This document shows, piece after piece, positions 1 to 9,178 of a stretch of DNA of 64,000 nucleotides. The notes under the pieces are model-generated. The model saw nothing but the letters and a program-made list of their open reading frames with translations. It was not told where the DNA came from and ran no database searches. The stretch is taken from contig CCNB01000043.1 of assembly GCA_000824785.1 (NCBI GenBank), positions 374,107-438,106 of the forward strand. The letters are read 5' to 3'. Within the stretch, counting starts at the first letter, position 1, and the number at the start of each line of letters is the position of its first letter. A program made the translations under genes and the position numbers. The DNA is from Mesorhizobium plurifarium (GTDB taxonomy: Bacteria > Pseudomonadota > Alphaproteobacteria > Rhizobiales > Rhizobiaceae).

Positions 1-1160
1 GCCTCGAAGAACGCCACGAGGTCCCCATCCAGCTTGTCGTCGACCGGCTCCGGCTGCGACGACATCTTGGCGATGACCACTTCCGTCTTCGGATTGACGT
101 AAAGCCACTGGCCGTGAATGCCGATGCCGCAGAAGGCGCCGCTGTCATGGCCAGTCTGGTACCATTTGTTGCGATAGCGGCCCTTCGGGAACAGGAACGC
201 CATCGTGCCGCGCTGCCAGGCCTCAAAGCTGCCACCGGTGGCGACCGTGTCGCGCACCCAGGCTTCCGGGACGATGCGGCGGCCGTTGGCCGTGCCGCCC
301 TGCCGCATCATCTCGCCGATGCGGGCAAGGTCGCGCGGCGTCATCGACATGCCGCCGGCCGTGCGCGCCGTGCCTTCCATGTCGACCGTCACCGACATGT
401 CGCTCGCGGCGCCGAGCGGCAACCACAGTTTTTCGCGGAGCAGCTCGGTCACGCGCATGCCCGACGCCCGCTCGACCAGGATGCCGAGCACGTCCGAATT
501 GGGCGAGCGGTAGCGATAGGTTTGGCCATGCGGCTCGGAAAGCCGCTGGATCGTCATCAGGAAAGCCGCGAGGCTCTCCGATCCGCCGCCGGGATTCCAC
601 AACGTCGAACGGCGGTAACGGGCAAAGGCGCTTTCCGGATCGAGATAGGCTTCCTCGAAATCGAGGCTCACCGTCATGTCGAGCACGTTGCGCACGCTCG
701 CATCGCCATAGGCCGAGCCCATGGCCTCAGGGATATACTTCGTAACCGGCGCGTTGGGATCGAACACCCCCTCGCCTTCCAATATGCCGGCAAGGATCGC
801 CGTCACCGATTTGCTGATCGAAAAGATGATGTGGCGGGCTCCGAACGGCATATGCGGCGCCGACCAGTCGCCGACGGGCTTGCCGGCCTTCAGGATCGTC
901 AGTCCATCCGTATCGGAACGCTCCAAGAAGCTACCGACGGTTTCACTGCCCCTGGCGAGCGATATCTTTTCCTCGAGCAATGCGCCGAGCGATTTCGCTT
1001 GGCTCTCGCCACCCGGCGCCGCGGCAACATGCGCGCTCGGCACCAGCTCGCCGACATTCTGGAACGACCATCGGTTGAACGGCGAAAGCCGCCAGGTTTC
1101 AAGCCGCACATCCTTGCGGGCAAAGCCGTATCTGGCCTCGAAGGCGCTCTTGCCGATCAC
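1..1160 (-). CDS. Serine beta-lactamase-fold hydrolase, 3' end cut by window edge
   Basis: Translating the minus strand from a GTG at 1158-1160 gives an open frame that runs off the left edge. A GGAG Shine-Dalgarno sequence lies about 8 bases upstream of that GTG. The protein has an SISK motif (SxxK, the acylating serine and its lysine) in a segment reading FSISKSVTAIL, typical of class C beta-lactamase/esterase and 6-aminohexanoate-dimer hydrolase proteins. There is no signal peptide, so it is probably cytoplasmic. It lies 29 bp downstream of a paralogue with the same fold and at the end of a Pot-type transporter operon. Substrate is unknown; amide or ester hydrolysis is inferred from the family. 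Confidence 0.85.
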   Translation of the reverse strand, partial: MIGKSAFEARYGFARKDVRLETWRLSPFNRWSFQNVGELVPSAHVAAAPGGESQAKSLGALLEEKISLARGSETVGSFLERSDTDGLTILKAGKPVGDWSAPHMPFGARHIIFSISKSVTAILAGILEGEGVFDPNAPVTKYIPEAMGSAYGDASVRNVLDMTVSLDFEEAYLDPESAFARYRRSTLWNPGGGSESLAAFLMTIQRLSEPHGQTYRYRSPNSDVLGILVERASGMRVTELLREKLWLPLGAASDMSVTVDMEGTARTAGGMSMTPRDLARIGEMMRQGGTANGRRIVPEAWVRDTVATGGSFEAWQRGTMAFLFPKGRYRNKWYQTGHDSGAFCGIGIHGQWLYVNPKTEVVIAKMSSQPEPVDDKLDGDLVAFFE

Positions 1161-1189
1161 GACACTCTCCGGGATTTTGTTTCTGCGAT

Positions 1190-2404
1190 TCAGGCCAGCG
1201 CGGCCGCGATGGCATGCACCGCCTTCTGCGTCGCCACCGAATAGGCGGCGTTGAGGAAATCCGGATAGGTCGAAAGCTTCACCACGACCATCCTGTGTTC
1301 CCAGCTCATATGGATCAATTGGCCGAACACGCCGCGGCACATCAGCGAGCGCGAGCGCGAATCCTCGATCCAGAACTGGTTGCGGTAGCTGCCGTCCGGG
1401 AGGCTTGGGCTGAAATCCGGCCCGTGCTTGCCGCTGCGCGTCGCCTCGATCCAGTTGGCCGGGATGACGCCGCCGCCATTGTCGAGGATCAGTTGCCCGA
1501 AGCGGCCATAGTCGCGCAGCGTGGCGTTGAAACCGCCATCGGCAAGCGCATAGCCGGCGCTGTCGACGGTGAAGCAGGCGCTCTCGTCGGCGCCGAGCTT
1601 TTGCCAGAGTTCTTCCGAGACGAGCTGCGCCAGGCGCTTGCCGCTCACCCTCTCCATGATGAAGGCGAGCACGTCGGTCTCGATCGAGCGGTATTCGAAC
1701 GCCTCGCCATGCGGGCGCACTCTGTCCTTCAGCCGCAGGATCAGCTCGAACAGGTGCGACGGCCATTGAAAGTCCGGATCGCTGCCCGGCGGAATAGGCT
1801 TCCAGCCGGTCGCGACGTCGACCTGGCCGATCTCGGAATAGCGGTCGGTGTATTCCTCGGAAAAGCGCACGCCCGTCGTCATGTCGAGCACGTGCTGGAC
1901 CGTGGCGCCGGCCCAGCCGGTCTCGCCGAGCTCCGGCAGGTAGTCGCTCACCAGTCTGCCCGGATCGATCAGGCCGCGCCCGACCAGGATGCCGCACACC
2001 GATCCGGTCACCGACTTCGCCATCGACTGCGACAGATGCAGCGTGCGCTCGTCCATGCCGTTGAAGTAGCGCTCATAGGCGACCTTGCCGTCCTTCAGCA
2101 CCAGGAAACCGTCGGCATAGGTTTCGTCGAGCAGGCCGGCGAGCGTCGTCGGCGCTCCCTTGCTGTCGACCACCGGCAGGTCGTCGAGATCCACCTCCGC
2201 GCGCTCGAGGCGACGGCGATGGCCGTTGCCGCGCCACACCTCGACCGTCGGCAGGAATTCGCGGATGTGCTGGAAGGCCCAGCGATTCCAGGGTGGCCGG
2301 TCCCAGTCGAGCTTCGGCGGCACCAGCTTCGGCGGCGAGCCCTGCATGATCAGCGGCCGCGGATCGGAGTTGCGATAGGACGACAAGGCTTCCTCCCGAG
2401 GCAT
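1190..2404 (-). CDS. Serine beta-lactamase-fold hydrolase (second copy)
   Basis: A protein of about 404 residues in the beta-lactamase/penicillin-binding-protein-like family (PF00144 type). The SxxK motif appears as SMAK in LSQSMAKSVTGS near residue 130, with the expected downstream VLDMTTG and YRSIETD blocks. No signal peptide is seen. The ATG at 2402-2404 was taken as start. A TTG at 2384-2386 has a much better GGGAGG ribosome site and could be the real one, which would shorten the protein by six residues. It sits 88 bp after the substrate-binding protein gene and reads into the next hydrolase, so both are probably in the transporter operon. Substrate unknown. Confidence 0.85.
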   Translation of the reverse strand: MPREEALSSYRNSDPRPLIMQGSPPKLVPPKLDWDRPPWNRWAFQHIREFLPTVEVWRGNGHRRRLERAEVDLDDLPVVDSKGAPTTLAGLLDETYADGFLVLKDGKVAYERYFNGMDERTLHLSQSMAKSVTGSVCGILVGRGLIDPGRLVSDYLPELGETGWAGATVQHVLDMTTGVRFSEEYTDRYSEIGQVDVATGWKPIPPGSDPDFQWPSHLFELILRLKDRVRPHGEAFEYRSIETDVLAFIMERVSGKRLAQLVSEELWQKLGADESACFTVDSAGYALADGGFNATLRDYGRFGQLILDNGGGVIPANWIEATRSGKHGPDFSPSLPDGSYRNQFWIEDSRSRSLMCRGVFGQLIHMSWEHRMVVVKLSTYPDFLNAAYSVATQKAVHAIAAALA

Positions 2405-2492
2405 GTCGCTCAAAAGGGAGAGCGATATGCACAGTAGCAGTCACAAGAAAGGGAGGCCGGAGCCTCCCCTCCTTTCACGTCTTTGCGCGGAA

Positions 2493-3521
2493 TTATTTGC
2501 GCAGGTTGGTCCAGATCTTGTTGTAGATCTCCACCACGTCGGGCGGGCACGGCTCAACGAATTCGGGCGTCGGCGAGCCGGCGGGCGGAGTGATCTCGGG
2601 CGAGTTGGCGAACTCCGGCGACAGGAACTTGTGGCTGCCCGCGATGCCGTTGTCGTAGCCCGCGAATTCCGAGATCAGCGCCGCATTTTCCGGCGCCATG
2701 ACGAAGTCCTGGAACAGCTTGGCGTTCTCGAGGTTCTTGGCGCCCTTCAGCACCGCGACATTGTCCATCCAGCCCTCGACGCCTTCCTTCGGATAGGCAT
2801 ATTTGATGGCCGGAATCTTCTGGCGCGAGCGATAAGTCGCGCCGTTCCACTGTTCGGTGACGATCACGTCGCCGGAAGTGATCTTGGTGATAGTGTCGTA
2901 GCTGAAGGTCTTCCACGACGGCTTGGCGGCCACGAGGATGTCGTTGATCTTCTTCAGATTGGCCTTGTCGGCGCCGCAGCGCGGCACGCCGGCATAGCGC
3001 TCGGCCGCATGCATGACGGTGTTGACGTCGTCGAGCATATTGATTTGGCCCTTCAACGCGTCCGGCGGGTCGAACAGGATGGCCAGCGTGTCGATGTCGC
3101 CTTTGAACTTGTCCATGTTGACCGCGAACGTCGTCGTGCCGAACTGCCAGGGCGCGGTGTAGTGGCGGCCCTTGTCCCAATAGACGTCCACGAAGCGCGG
3201 ATCGATGTTCTTGCCGTTCGGCATCGCGTTGGGCTCGGTCTTCTCGAGCAGGCCCTCTTCGACCATGATCTTCACGGTGTAGTCGGACGGCACGACGATG
3301 TCATAGCCGGAATTGCCGGCGCGCACCTTGGACAGCATGGTTTCGTTGGAATCGTAGTCGTCCAGCGTCACCTTGACGTTGTATTGCTTCTCGAACTTTT
3401 CGATCAGCTTGGGGTTGGTGTAGTCCCCCCAGTTGTAGATGTGCAGTTCGCCGTCGGCGAGCGCCGGCACCGCCCACAGCAGAACGGCCGCGGAAACGGC
3501 CGCCATCAGTTTTCCAGACAT
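2493..3521 (-). CDS. Polyamine-type ABC transporter periplasmic substrate-binding protein (PotD/PotF family)
   Basis: 342 residues with an N-terminal signal peptide ending near ALA-DG (about residue 22). The mature protein begins with HIYNWGDYTNP, the hallmark of PotD/PotF spermidine/putrescine binding proteins. The start ATG at 3519-3521 was chosen because AAGGAG lies 8 bases upstream; an in-frame start eight codons earlier lacks this. It should capture substrate in the periplasm for the permeases encoded just upstream. Pot-family binding proteins also carry other cationic or amide ligands, so the true substrate (polyamine, acetylpolyamine or an analogue) is inferred from context. Confidence 0.9.
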   Translation of the reverse strand: MSGKLMAAVSAAVLLWAVPALADGELHIYNWGDYTNPKLIEKFEKQYNVKVTLDDYDSNETMLSKVRAGNSGYDIVVPSDYTVKIMVEEGLLEKTEPNAMPNGKNIDPRFVDVYWDKGRHYTAPWQFGTTTFAVNMDKFKGDIDTLAILFDPPDALKGQINMLDDVNTVMHAAERYAGVPRCGADKANLKKINDILVAAKPSWKTFSYDTITKITSGDVIVTEQWNGATYRSRQKIPAIKYAYPKEGVEGWMDNVAVLKGAKNLENAKLFQDFVMAPENAALISEFAGYDNGIAGSHKFLSPEFANSPEITPPAGSPTPEFVEPCPPDVVEIYNKIWTNLRK

Positions 3522-3566
3522 TTTATGTTCTCCTTGCCTTCCCATTGTTGTGTTGGAGCTCGCGGA

Positions 3567-4379
3567 TCATTTTGCGCGCCGCCGCGCGATCAGGAACGAG
3601 ACCGAGACGAACAGGATCGACACCAGGAGCAGGATGGTCGAGATGGCGTTGATCTCCGGCGTCATCGGCCGCCGGATCTGGTTCCAGATATAGAGAGGCA
3701 GCGTCGTCTGGCCGGGGCCGGCAACGAGCTGCGTGATGGTGAAATCGTCGAAGGAGACGATGAAGGCCAGCGCCGCGCCCGACATGATGCCGGGAACCAA
3801 GAGCGGCAGCGTGATGCGCTTGAAGGCGTTCCACGGCGTCGCGTAGAGATCGGCCGCCGCATATTCCAGCGTCAGGTCCATGTCCTCCAGCCGCGCCCTG
3901 ATCGGCATGTAGGCGAACGGGATGCAGAACACGGTGTGGGCGAGGATCAGGTTGCCGATGCCGAAATTCAGCCCGAACGTGCCGGCGATCAGTGCAAAGA
4001 AGGAAAGCGTCGCCACCGCCGTGATGATCTCCGGCACCATCAGCGGCAGGTTGATGACCATGAAGGCCGCCGCCAAGCCGCGCCATGGCTTCACCCGTGT
4101 CATGCCGATCGCGGCCAGCGTCGCGCAGATGGTCGAAACGATCGTCGCGGTCACCGAGATGATCAGCGTGTTCTTCGCGGCGCTGTGGAACTCCTCGTTG
4201 AGCAGCGCGCTGCCGTACCAGTTGAGCGTGACGCCTTCCCAATGCGTGACCAGCGATCCGCTGTTCAGCGAGAAGATCATCAGGATCAGCACCGGTATAT
4301 AGAGCACCAGCAGGCAGATGACGGCGATCGAGCGGAAGCCCGGCTGGTCCTTGATGTCCATGACACGGGGCTCAGCCAT
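3567..4379 (-). CDS. Polyamine-type ABC transporter permease (PotC/PotI family)
   Basis: 270 residues, about six hydrophobic segments. The EAA-type cytoplasmic loop that docks on the ATPase is visible (EYAAADLYATPWNAFKRI followed by TLPLLVPGI), in the second half as usual for PotC/PotI. The ATG at 4377-4379 overlaps the end of the other permease gene by 8 bases, indicating translational coupling. Length is normal for the family. It forms the inner-membrane channel together with the PotB-type partner. Confidence 0.9.
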   Translation of the reverse strand: MAEPRVMDIKDQPGFRSIAVICLLVLYIPVLILMIFSLNSGSLVTHWEGVTLNWYGSALLNEEFHSAAKNTLIISVTATIVSTICATLAAIGMTRVKPWRGLAAAFMVINLPLMVPEIITAVATLSFFALIAGTFGLNFGIGNLILAHTVFCIPFAYMPIRARLEDMDLTLEYAAADLYATPWNAFKRITLPLLVPGIMSGAALAFIVSFDDFTITQLVAGPGQTTLPLYIWNQIRRPMTPEINAISTILLLVSILFVSVSFLIARRRAK

Positions 4380-5319
4380 GCTGCACCTTCCCCGACGTGT
4401 TGCGGACATAGAAGAACAGCGCCACCAGCACCGCCGCCATCAGTATCAGCGCCTGCGCGCAGCCGAGCGGCCAGTTGCGGCCCGAACCGAATTGCTGCGC
4501 GATGAGATCGCCGATCATCAGGTGGACGCCGCCGCCCAGGATCAGCGGCGTCACATAGGCGCCGAGCGCAGGGATGAAGACGAGCAGGCAGCCGGCGATG
4601 ATGCCGGGCTTGGACAGCGGGATGATCACCCGCCACAGCACCTGCCGGCGCGTCGCGTAAAGATCGTAGGCTGCCTCGACCAGGCGGAAGTCGAGCTTCT
4701 CCAGGCTCGAATAGAGCGGCAGCACCATGAACGGCAGGAAGGCGTAGAGCAGGCCGAGCTGGATGGCGAAGTTGGTGTAGAGCATGGTGATCGGCTTATC
4801 GATCACGCCGAGCGCCAGGAGCGCGTTGTTGATCAGGCCCTCGTCGCGGATGATGAACATGATCGCCAGCGTGCGGACCAGGAGGTTCGACCAGAACGGG
4901 ATAGTGATCAGAAGCACCCACCAGTTGCGTTGCGCCGGCGGCCGCGTCGCCATGAAATAGGCGGTCGGGAAACCGAGCAGCAGGCAGATGATCGTCGTCA
5001 CCACCGCGAACAGGAAGGAGCGAAGATAGATGATCAGGAAGTCCGGCGTGAACTGCAGCGTGTCGTCGAAAATGTCGCGCTGGAACAGGAAATTGAGATA
5101 GGCGTCGGTCGAGAACTGCCACTGCACGCCGCCATAGGGCGCGGCGACGAGGAACGAGTAGACGCAGATGATGATCAGTGGCAGCACGCCGAAAATGCCG
5201 ATGATGATCAGCGCCGGCAGCGACAGCAGCCGGTTGCGCCGCGCGCTGGTTTTCACCGCCTGGGCTTCGAACAACGCGGCCTTGGAAAGCGTGGTCGGGG
5301 AGAGCGTGGCTGTCGTCAT
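4372..5319 (-). CDS. Polyamine-type ABC transporter permease (PotB/PotH family)
   Basis: 315 residues with a cytoplasmic N-terminus and about six membrane segments beginning LLSLPALIIIGIFGVLPLIII. The EAA loop reads EAAYDLYATRRQVLWRVI then IPLSKPGI. The frame is open much further upstream through the ATPase gene. The start is set at the ATG at 5317-5319, because this forms a TGATG overlap with the ATPase stop codon and leaves the normal PotB/PotH length. It pairs with the PotC-type permease. Confidence 0.92.
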   Translation of the reverse strand: MTTATLSPTTLSKAALFEAQAVKTSARRNRLLSLPALIIIGIFGVLPLIIICVYSFLVAAPYGGVQWQFSTDAYLNFLFQRDIFDDTLQFTPDFLIIYLRSFLFAVVTTIICLLLGFPTAYFMATRPPAQRNWWVLLITIPFWSNLLVRTLAIMFIIRDEGLINNALLALGVIDKPITMLYTNFAIQLGLLYAFLPFMVLPLYSSLEKLDFRLVEAAYDLYATRRQVLWRVIIPLSKPGIIAGCLLVFIPALGAYVTPLILGGGVHLMIGDLIAQQFGSGRNWPLGCAQALILMAAVLVALFFYVRNTSGKVQHG

Positions 5320-6422
5320 CAGTCTTTCAGGACGCGGGCGGCGTCCTCCTCGAACTGGATGCCGACCTTGGCGCCGGTCTCGTAGGTCACCGCTCTCGAA
5401 CGACTGTTCTGGTGGCGCACGATGAAGTTCTCGCCGCCGCCGTCGAGCTTGACGTGGTAATGGGTGTCGGTGCCGAAATAGACGATGTTGGAGAGCGTGC
5501 CGGTGATCGTGCCCTTGGCCGGATCGGGAACCAGATCGGCATGCTCGGGACGTACCACCAGCGTCACCTCGCCGGTCGGGTTGAAGCCTTCGGGATAGCC
5601 GGCGCTGATCGTGGCGCTGCTGGCGAACTTGACCGTCGCCACGCCGGCCTGCTTCGACACCACCGTGCCGGGCAGGAAGTTCGTTTCGCCGATGAAGTCG
5701 GCGACGAAGCGTTCGGCCGGCCGGTCGTAGATGTCGCGCGGCGTGCCGACCTGCAGGATCTTGCCGGCCGACATCACCGCGATGCGGTCGGACATGGTCA
5801 GCGCTTCTTCCTGGTCGTGGGTGACGAAGATGAAGGTGATGCCGGTCTCGTTCTGCAGCCGCTTCAGCTCGATCTGCATTTCCTTGCGTAGCTTGTAGTC
5901 CAGCGCCGAGAGCGGCTCGTCGAGCAGGAGCACCTTCGGCTGCGGCGCCAGCGCCCGGGCCAAAGCCACGCGCTGCTGCTGGCCGCCTGAAATCTGGCTG
6001 GTGCGTCGCGCCTTCAGCGCTTCCATCTTGACCAGCTTCAGCATCTGCGCGACGCGCGCTTCGATCTCGGCTTTCGGCTTGCCGAGCATCTCCAGTCCGA
6101 AGCCGATATTCTGCGCCACCGTCATGTGCGGGAAGAGCGCATAGCTCTGGAAGACGGTATTGACCGGGCGTTTGTAGGGTGGCAGCGGCGCGATGTCCTG
6201 GCCGTGCAGCAATATCTCGCCGGCGGTTGGGAAATCGAAGCCGGCAATCAGCCTCAGCAGTGTCGTCTTCCCGCATCCGGAAGGGCCGAGCAGTGTGAAA
6301 AACTCGTTCTCGCGGATCGACACCGACACCGTGTCGAGGGCGGCTACCTGGTTTTCGCCGGTTCCGAAGACCTTGCGAACACCGCGAACTTCAATCGCGT
6401 TCTTACCCGGTTGTTCCGGCAC
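5319..6422 (-). CDS. Polyamine-type ABC transporter ATP-binding protein (PotA/PotG family)
   Basis: 367 residues from the chosen GTG at 6420-6422, which has a GGGG ribosome-site-like stretch. Walker A GPSGCGKTT at about 48-56, signature SGGQQQR at about 147-153, Walker B VLLLDEP at about 166-172 and the switch His in FVTHD near 204 are all present. A C-terminal TOBE-type region follows, including LVVRPEH. The frame extends upstream to a TTG at 6539, but that extension looks non-coding. It energises import by the two permeases encoded downstream and is the first transporter gene after the amidohydrolase. Confidence 0.9.
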   Translation of the reverse strand: MPEQPGKNAIEVRGVRKVFGTGENQVAALDTVSVSIRENEFFTLLGPSGCGKTTLLRLIAGFDFPTAGEILLHGQDIAPLPPYKRPVNTVFQSYALFPHMTVAQNIGFGLEMLGKPKAEIEARVAQMLKLVKMEALKARRTSQISGGQQQRVALARALAPQPKVLLLDEPLSALDYKLRKEMQIELKRLQNETGITFIFVTHDQEEALTMSDRIAVMSAGKILQVGTPRDIYDRPAERFVADFIGETNFLPGTVVSKQAGVATVKFASSATISAGYPEGFNPTGEVTLVVRPEHADLVPDPAKGTITGTLSNIVYFGTDTHYHVKLDGGGENFIVRHQNSRSRAVTYETGAKVGIQFEEDAARVLKD

Positions 6423-6561
6423 GATTACCCCATTGAGAGCGCCTGCTCTTGTCGGCAGGTGTGTTCCTGTTTGATTGTCACCACAAGCCGGTCGGCTTGG
6501 CAACTGCGCAGCAGTGACTCGATCCGAGTCCCCATTCAATTAAGCAATTCCTATGCCATCG

Positions 6562-8232
6562 TTAGGCTTGGTAGGTGATCCTCCCTCCGCAGATGGTGGT
6601 CACCGGATGCACGGTGTGCAGCGCTTCCGGCGCGGTCGCCTCGATATCCGCCGACAAGACGACGATATCAGCGAGGTAGCCCGTCTTCAGGCGACCCTTG
6701 CGATGTTCGTTGAACTCAGCATAAGCGCCTTCGACCGTGTAGCCCTCGATTGCTTCCCGCAACGAGAAGCTCTGGTCCGGCATGCCTTCTGCCCAAGGTT
6801 TGCGCATCACTGCCGCCTGGATGGACAGGATCGGATCGATCGGCGAAACCGGCCAGTCGGACGCGAACACCACGCGCGCGCCGGCGTTTTTCAGCGTGCG
6901 CCAGGCATAGCTCAGCGGCCACTTGTCACGGCCGATGCGCGAGATCGTCGGCTCCATCGGGAAGTTCAGCGCGCCCGGCGGATGCGCCGGCTGCATCGAG
7001 GCGAGCACGCCGAGCTCGGCGAAACGCGGCACGTCGGGGGCCGTGATCACCTCGATATGCTCGACGCGGTGGCGGCTGTCGCGCCGGCCGTTCTTCTTCG
7101 CCGCCGCCTGGTAGCCGTCGAGCACCGCGCGCACGGCGCCGTCGCCGATCGAATGAACGGCGATCTGCAGCCCGCGCCTGTCGGCCTCGACCGCCACCTC
7201 GGCGAAATGTTGCGGCGAAAACAGCGGCTCGCCGCGCCATCCGGGCCGGTCGGCATAGTCGTCGACCATCACCGCCGTCCACGAGTCCAGCACGCCGTCA
7301 TAGAAGACCTTGACCATGCCCGACGTCAGCCATTCGGAATTGTAGGTCGCGGCCATCCGCGAAGCCTTTTCCAGCATGTCCAGCTTCATGAAGTTCTTGA
7401 AGTGGAACGGAATCTTGGTGCGGCAGAGCAGCCGCCCCTCCTTTTCCAGCCCGGCCAGCAGCTCGAGCTGGTAGAGATTGCCGTCCATGTTCTGGATCGA
7501 GGTGATGCCATGCTTGGCGCACCATTGCTGGCCGCGGTGCATCAGGTCTCGATCGGCGGCCAGTTCCTTCGCCGAAGGATAAGGATCGGGCTCCGCGCCT
7601 TCGAGGCCAAGCCGCGTCCGGTTCGCCCCGTAATGGTCGAGGAGCGGTCCGAAGGCCTCGCCTTCACGCAGCTCGCCGGCCGCCAGCCCGTCGGCGCCCA
7701 TGACGATCTCGTTGCCTTGTCCGACCTCTCTGCCATGCAGCAGCCCGGCCTCTTCCAGCGCCTTGGTGTTCGCCCACATCGTATGGTGGTCCGAAGCCGA
7801 CATGGCGAAGGGACGGTCGGGAATGATACGGTCGAGATCGTGGCGCGTCACCGGCTCCGGCAGGATGGCGTAGTCCACGCCGGCGCCGATCAGCAGCCGG
7901 GCGTCCGGGCGCTTGGCCGCGAAATCCTGGATCGCGTCGCGCAGCGCGTCGAAGCCGTGCACGCCGGCCAGATGCAGGTTGTCGAGCTCGGCCGCGCCGC
8001 CGAAGAGATGCATATGCGCTTCGATGAAACCCGGCAGAACGGAACCGCCCTGCGCGTCGACAATTTTTGTCGCGGGCCCTTTGAGCTCTTCGATCGAAGC
8101 GCGGCTGCCGATGGCGATGATGGCGCCGTCCTTGACGGCAATAGCTTCAGCGGCGGGATTGTCGTCGTCCATGGTCAGCACGCGGCCGTTGACGACCACC
8201 AGATCCGCACCACCACCACCCGCAACCGACAT
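6562..8232 (-). CDS. Metal-dependent amidohydrolase of the YtcJ/LAF3-like family
   Basis: 556 residues. An N-terminal beta domain contains LVVVNGRVLTMDD. The metal-binding HMH follows in PGFIEAHMHLFGG (about 73-75), then later ligands in HRVEHIEVI and the catalytic Asp region in VFASDWPVSPIDP. This order fits amidohydrolase family 3 (YtcJ). The start ATG at 8230-8232 was chosen for its GGAG about 6 bases upstream, although the frame stays open to 8313. It heads the minus-strand operon and is divergent from the tetR gene. Hydrolysis of an amide or imide bond is likely; the substrate is not identifiable. Confidence 0.88.
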   Translation of the reverse strand: MSVAGGGGADLVVVNGRVLTMDDDNPAAEAIAVKDGAIIAIGSRASIEELKGPATKIVDAQGGSVLPGFIEAHMHLFGGAAELDNLHLAGVHGFDALRDAIQDFAAKRPDARLLIGAGVDYAILPEPVTRHDLDRIIPDRPFAMSASDHHTMWANTKALEEAGLLHGREVGQGNEIVMGADGLAAGELREGEAFGPLLDHYGANRTRLGLEGAEPDPYPSAKELAADRDLMHRGQQWCAKHGITSIQNMDGNLYQLELLAGLEKEGRLLCRTKIPFHFKNFMKLDMLEKASRMAATYNSEWLTSGMVKVFYDGVLDSWTAVMVDDYADRPGWRGEPLFSPQHFAEVAVEADRRGLQIAVHSIGDGAVRAVLDGYQAAAKKNGRRDSRHRVEHIEVITAPDVPRFAELGVLASMQPAHPPGALNFPMEPTISRIGRDKWPLSYAWRTLKNAGARVVFASDWPVSPIDPILSIQAAVMRKPWAEGMPDQSFSLREAIEGYTVEGAYAEFNEHRKGRLKTGYLADIVVLSADIEATAPEALHTVHPVTTICGGRITYQA

Positions 8233-8398
8233 CGCGACTCCACATTTTGCTGAGGGACCGGCAGCGCCAACGTCCAACGAGCTGCCGATCCATCGGGCGG
8301 AGCCATGGGACAAAGTCGATGCCGATGCGCCGCCTTCGAAATTCCCCTTGTTATCGTTGAAGACAGCGTGGATAAAGAATGCGACTGTTTATTCGCGT

Positions 8399-8429
8399 TT
8401 GTCAACAGCCGGAATTTGCAATGTATAGT
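8399..8429 (+). promoter_or_regulatory. Putative divergent promoter region for tetR and the amidohydrolase operon
   Basis: On the plus strand TTGTCA (8399-8404) and TATAGT (8424-8429) could serve the tetR gene, though the 19-base spacing is long. On the minus strand a perfect TTGACA overlaps the same position (8400-8405), so the two -35 boxes would coincide. The rest of 8233-8484 holds no recognisable gene. A clear TetR palindrome was not found by eye. Confidence 0.35.
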
Positions 8430-8484
8430 GGACCGCACCGCTCAGCCATGGTGGGGTCGAGCGGGGAACGGGGGGCAACGAGCA

Positions 8485-9138
8485 GTGAAGCGCAGTCTCG
8501 ACCGCAAGACCAAAATAGCGCTCGAACCGCGCAAGCAGCCGCGGCAGCAACGGTCAAGCAAGGTGGTCGACAGGATTCTCGATGCGGCCTTGATCCTGAC
8601 CCGCGAGCAAGGAACCAAGGCCCCGACGACGCTCGCCATCGCGCAGCGCGCGGGCCTGTCAGTCGGTTCGGTCTACCAGTATTTTCCCAACAAGGAAGCC
8701 ATCCTTCTCGAACTCGGCAGGCGCTGGCTGTCGTCCTTTCCCGAGGTGATCGCCAAGCGCATCAAAGTCGCCCCACCCACCAACCGCGAAGAGTTTCGCC
8801 GCGAAGTGCGCAAGCTCTTTATCGACACGTCGCGGATCTATCTCGACAACGCGACGCTGATGCCGGTGATCGAGGCCATATCCGGCAACGCCGACCTGAG
8901 GCCGATCCAGGACGAATACGACAAAGAGATCATCGCCCTCTATGCAGCCTGGCTGCAGCATGTGAACCCGGCCCTCGAGGAAAAGACCGCCAAGCGATTG
9001 GGCCTGGTGATGATGGAGGTCGGGCACGCCTGCAGGCTTGTCGGACTGAAGCGGGATCGCAAGACATTCGACCTCATCGAGGACGATGTGGAAGCCATGT
9101 GGCTGGCTCTCGTGAACCCCTATCTCAACCTCGACTGA
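8485..9138 (+). CDS. TetR/AcrR-family transcriptional regulator
   Basis: 217 residues from a GTG at 8485. A basic N-terminus precedes a TetR-type helix-turn-helix at about 48-70 (TTLAIAQRAGLSVGSVYQYF then PNKEAILLEL). The C-terminal ligand domain is unassigned. The frame is open upstream to 8305, but that part is not protein-like. It is divergent from the amidohydrolase/transporter operon and 40 bp ahead of the deacetylase gene, so local control of both units is the natural inference. A TGATTTCGCA direct repeat lies in the gap before the deacetylase. Confidence 0.88.
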   Translation: MKRSLDRKTKIALEPRKQPRQQRSSKVVDRILDAALILTREQGTKAPTTLAIAQRAGLSVGSVYQYFPNKEAILLELGRRWLSSFPEVIAKRIKVAPPTNREEFRREVRKLFIDTSRIYLDNATLMPVIEAISGNADLRPIQDEYDKEIIALYAAWLQHVNPALEEKTAKRLGLVMMEVGHACRLVGLKRDRKTFDLIEDDVEAMWLALVNPYLNLD

Positions 9139-9178
9139 TTTCGCATTTCCAACTGATTTCGCACTGCAGAGGAATCCT

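Noticed and set aside
2403..4505. 700-codon plus-strand frame opposite the binding protein and permease genes
   Set aside because: Arg/His/Asp/Gln-rich shadow with no domain; the minus-strand genes carry clear family motifs.
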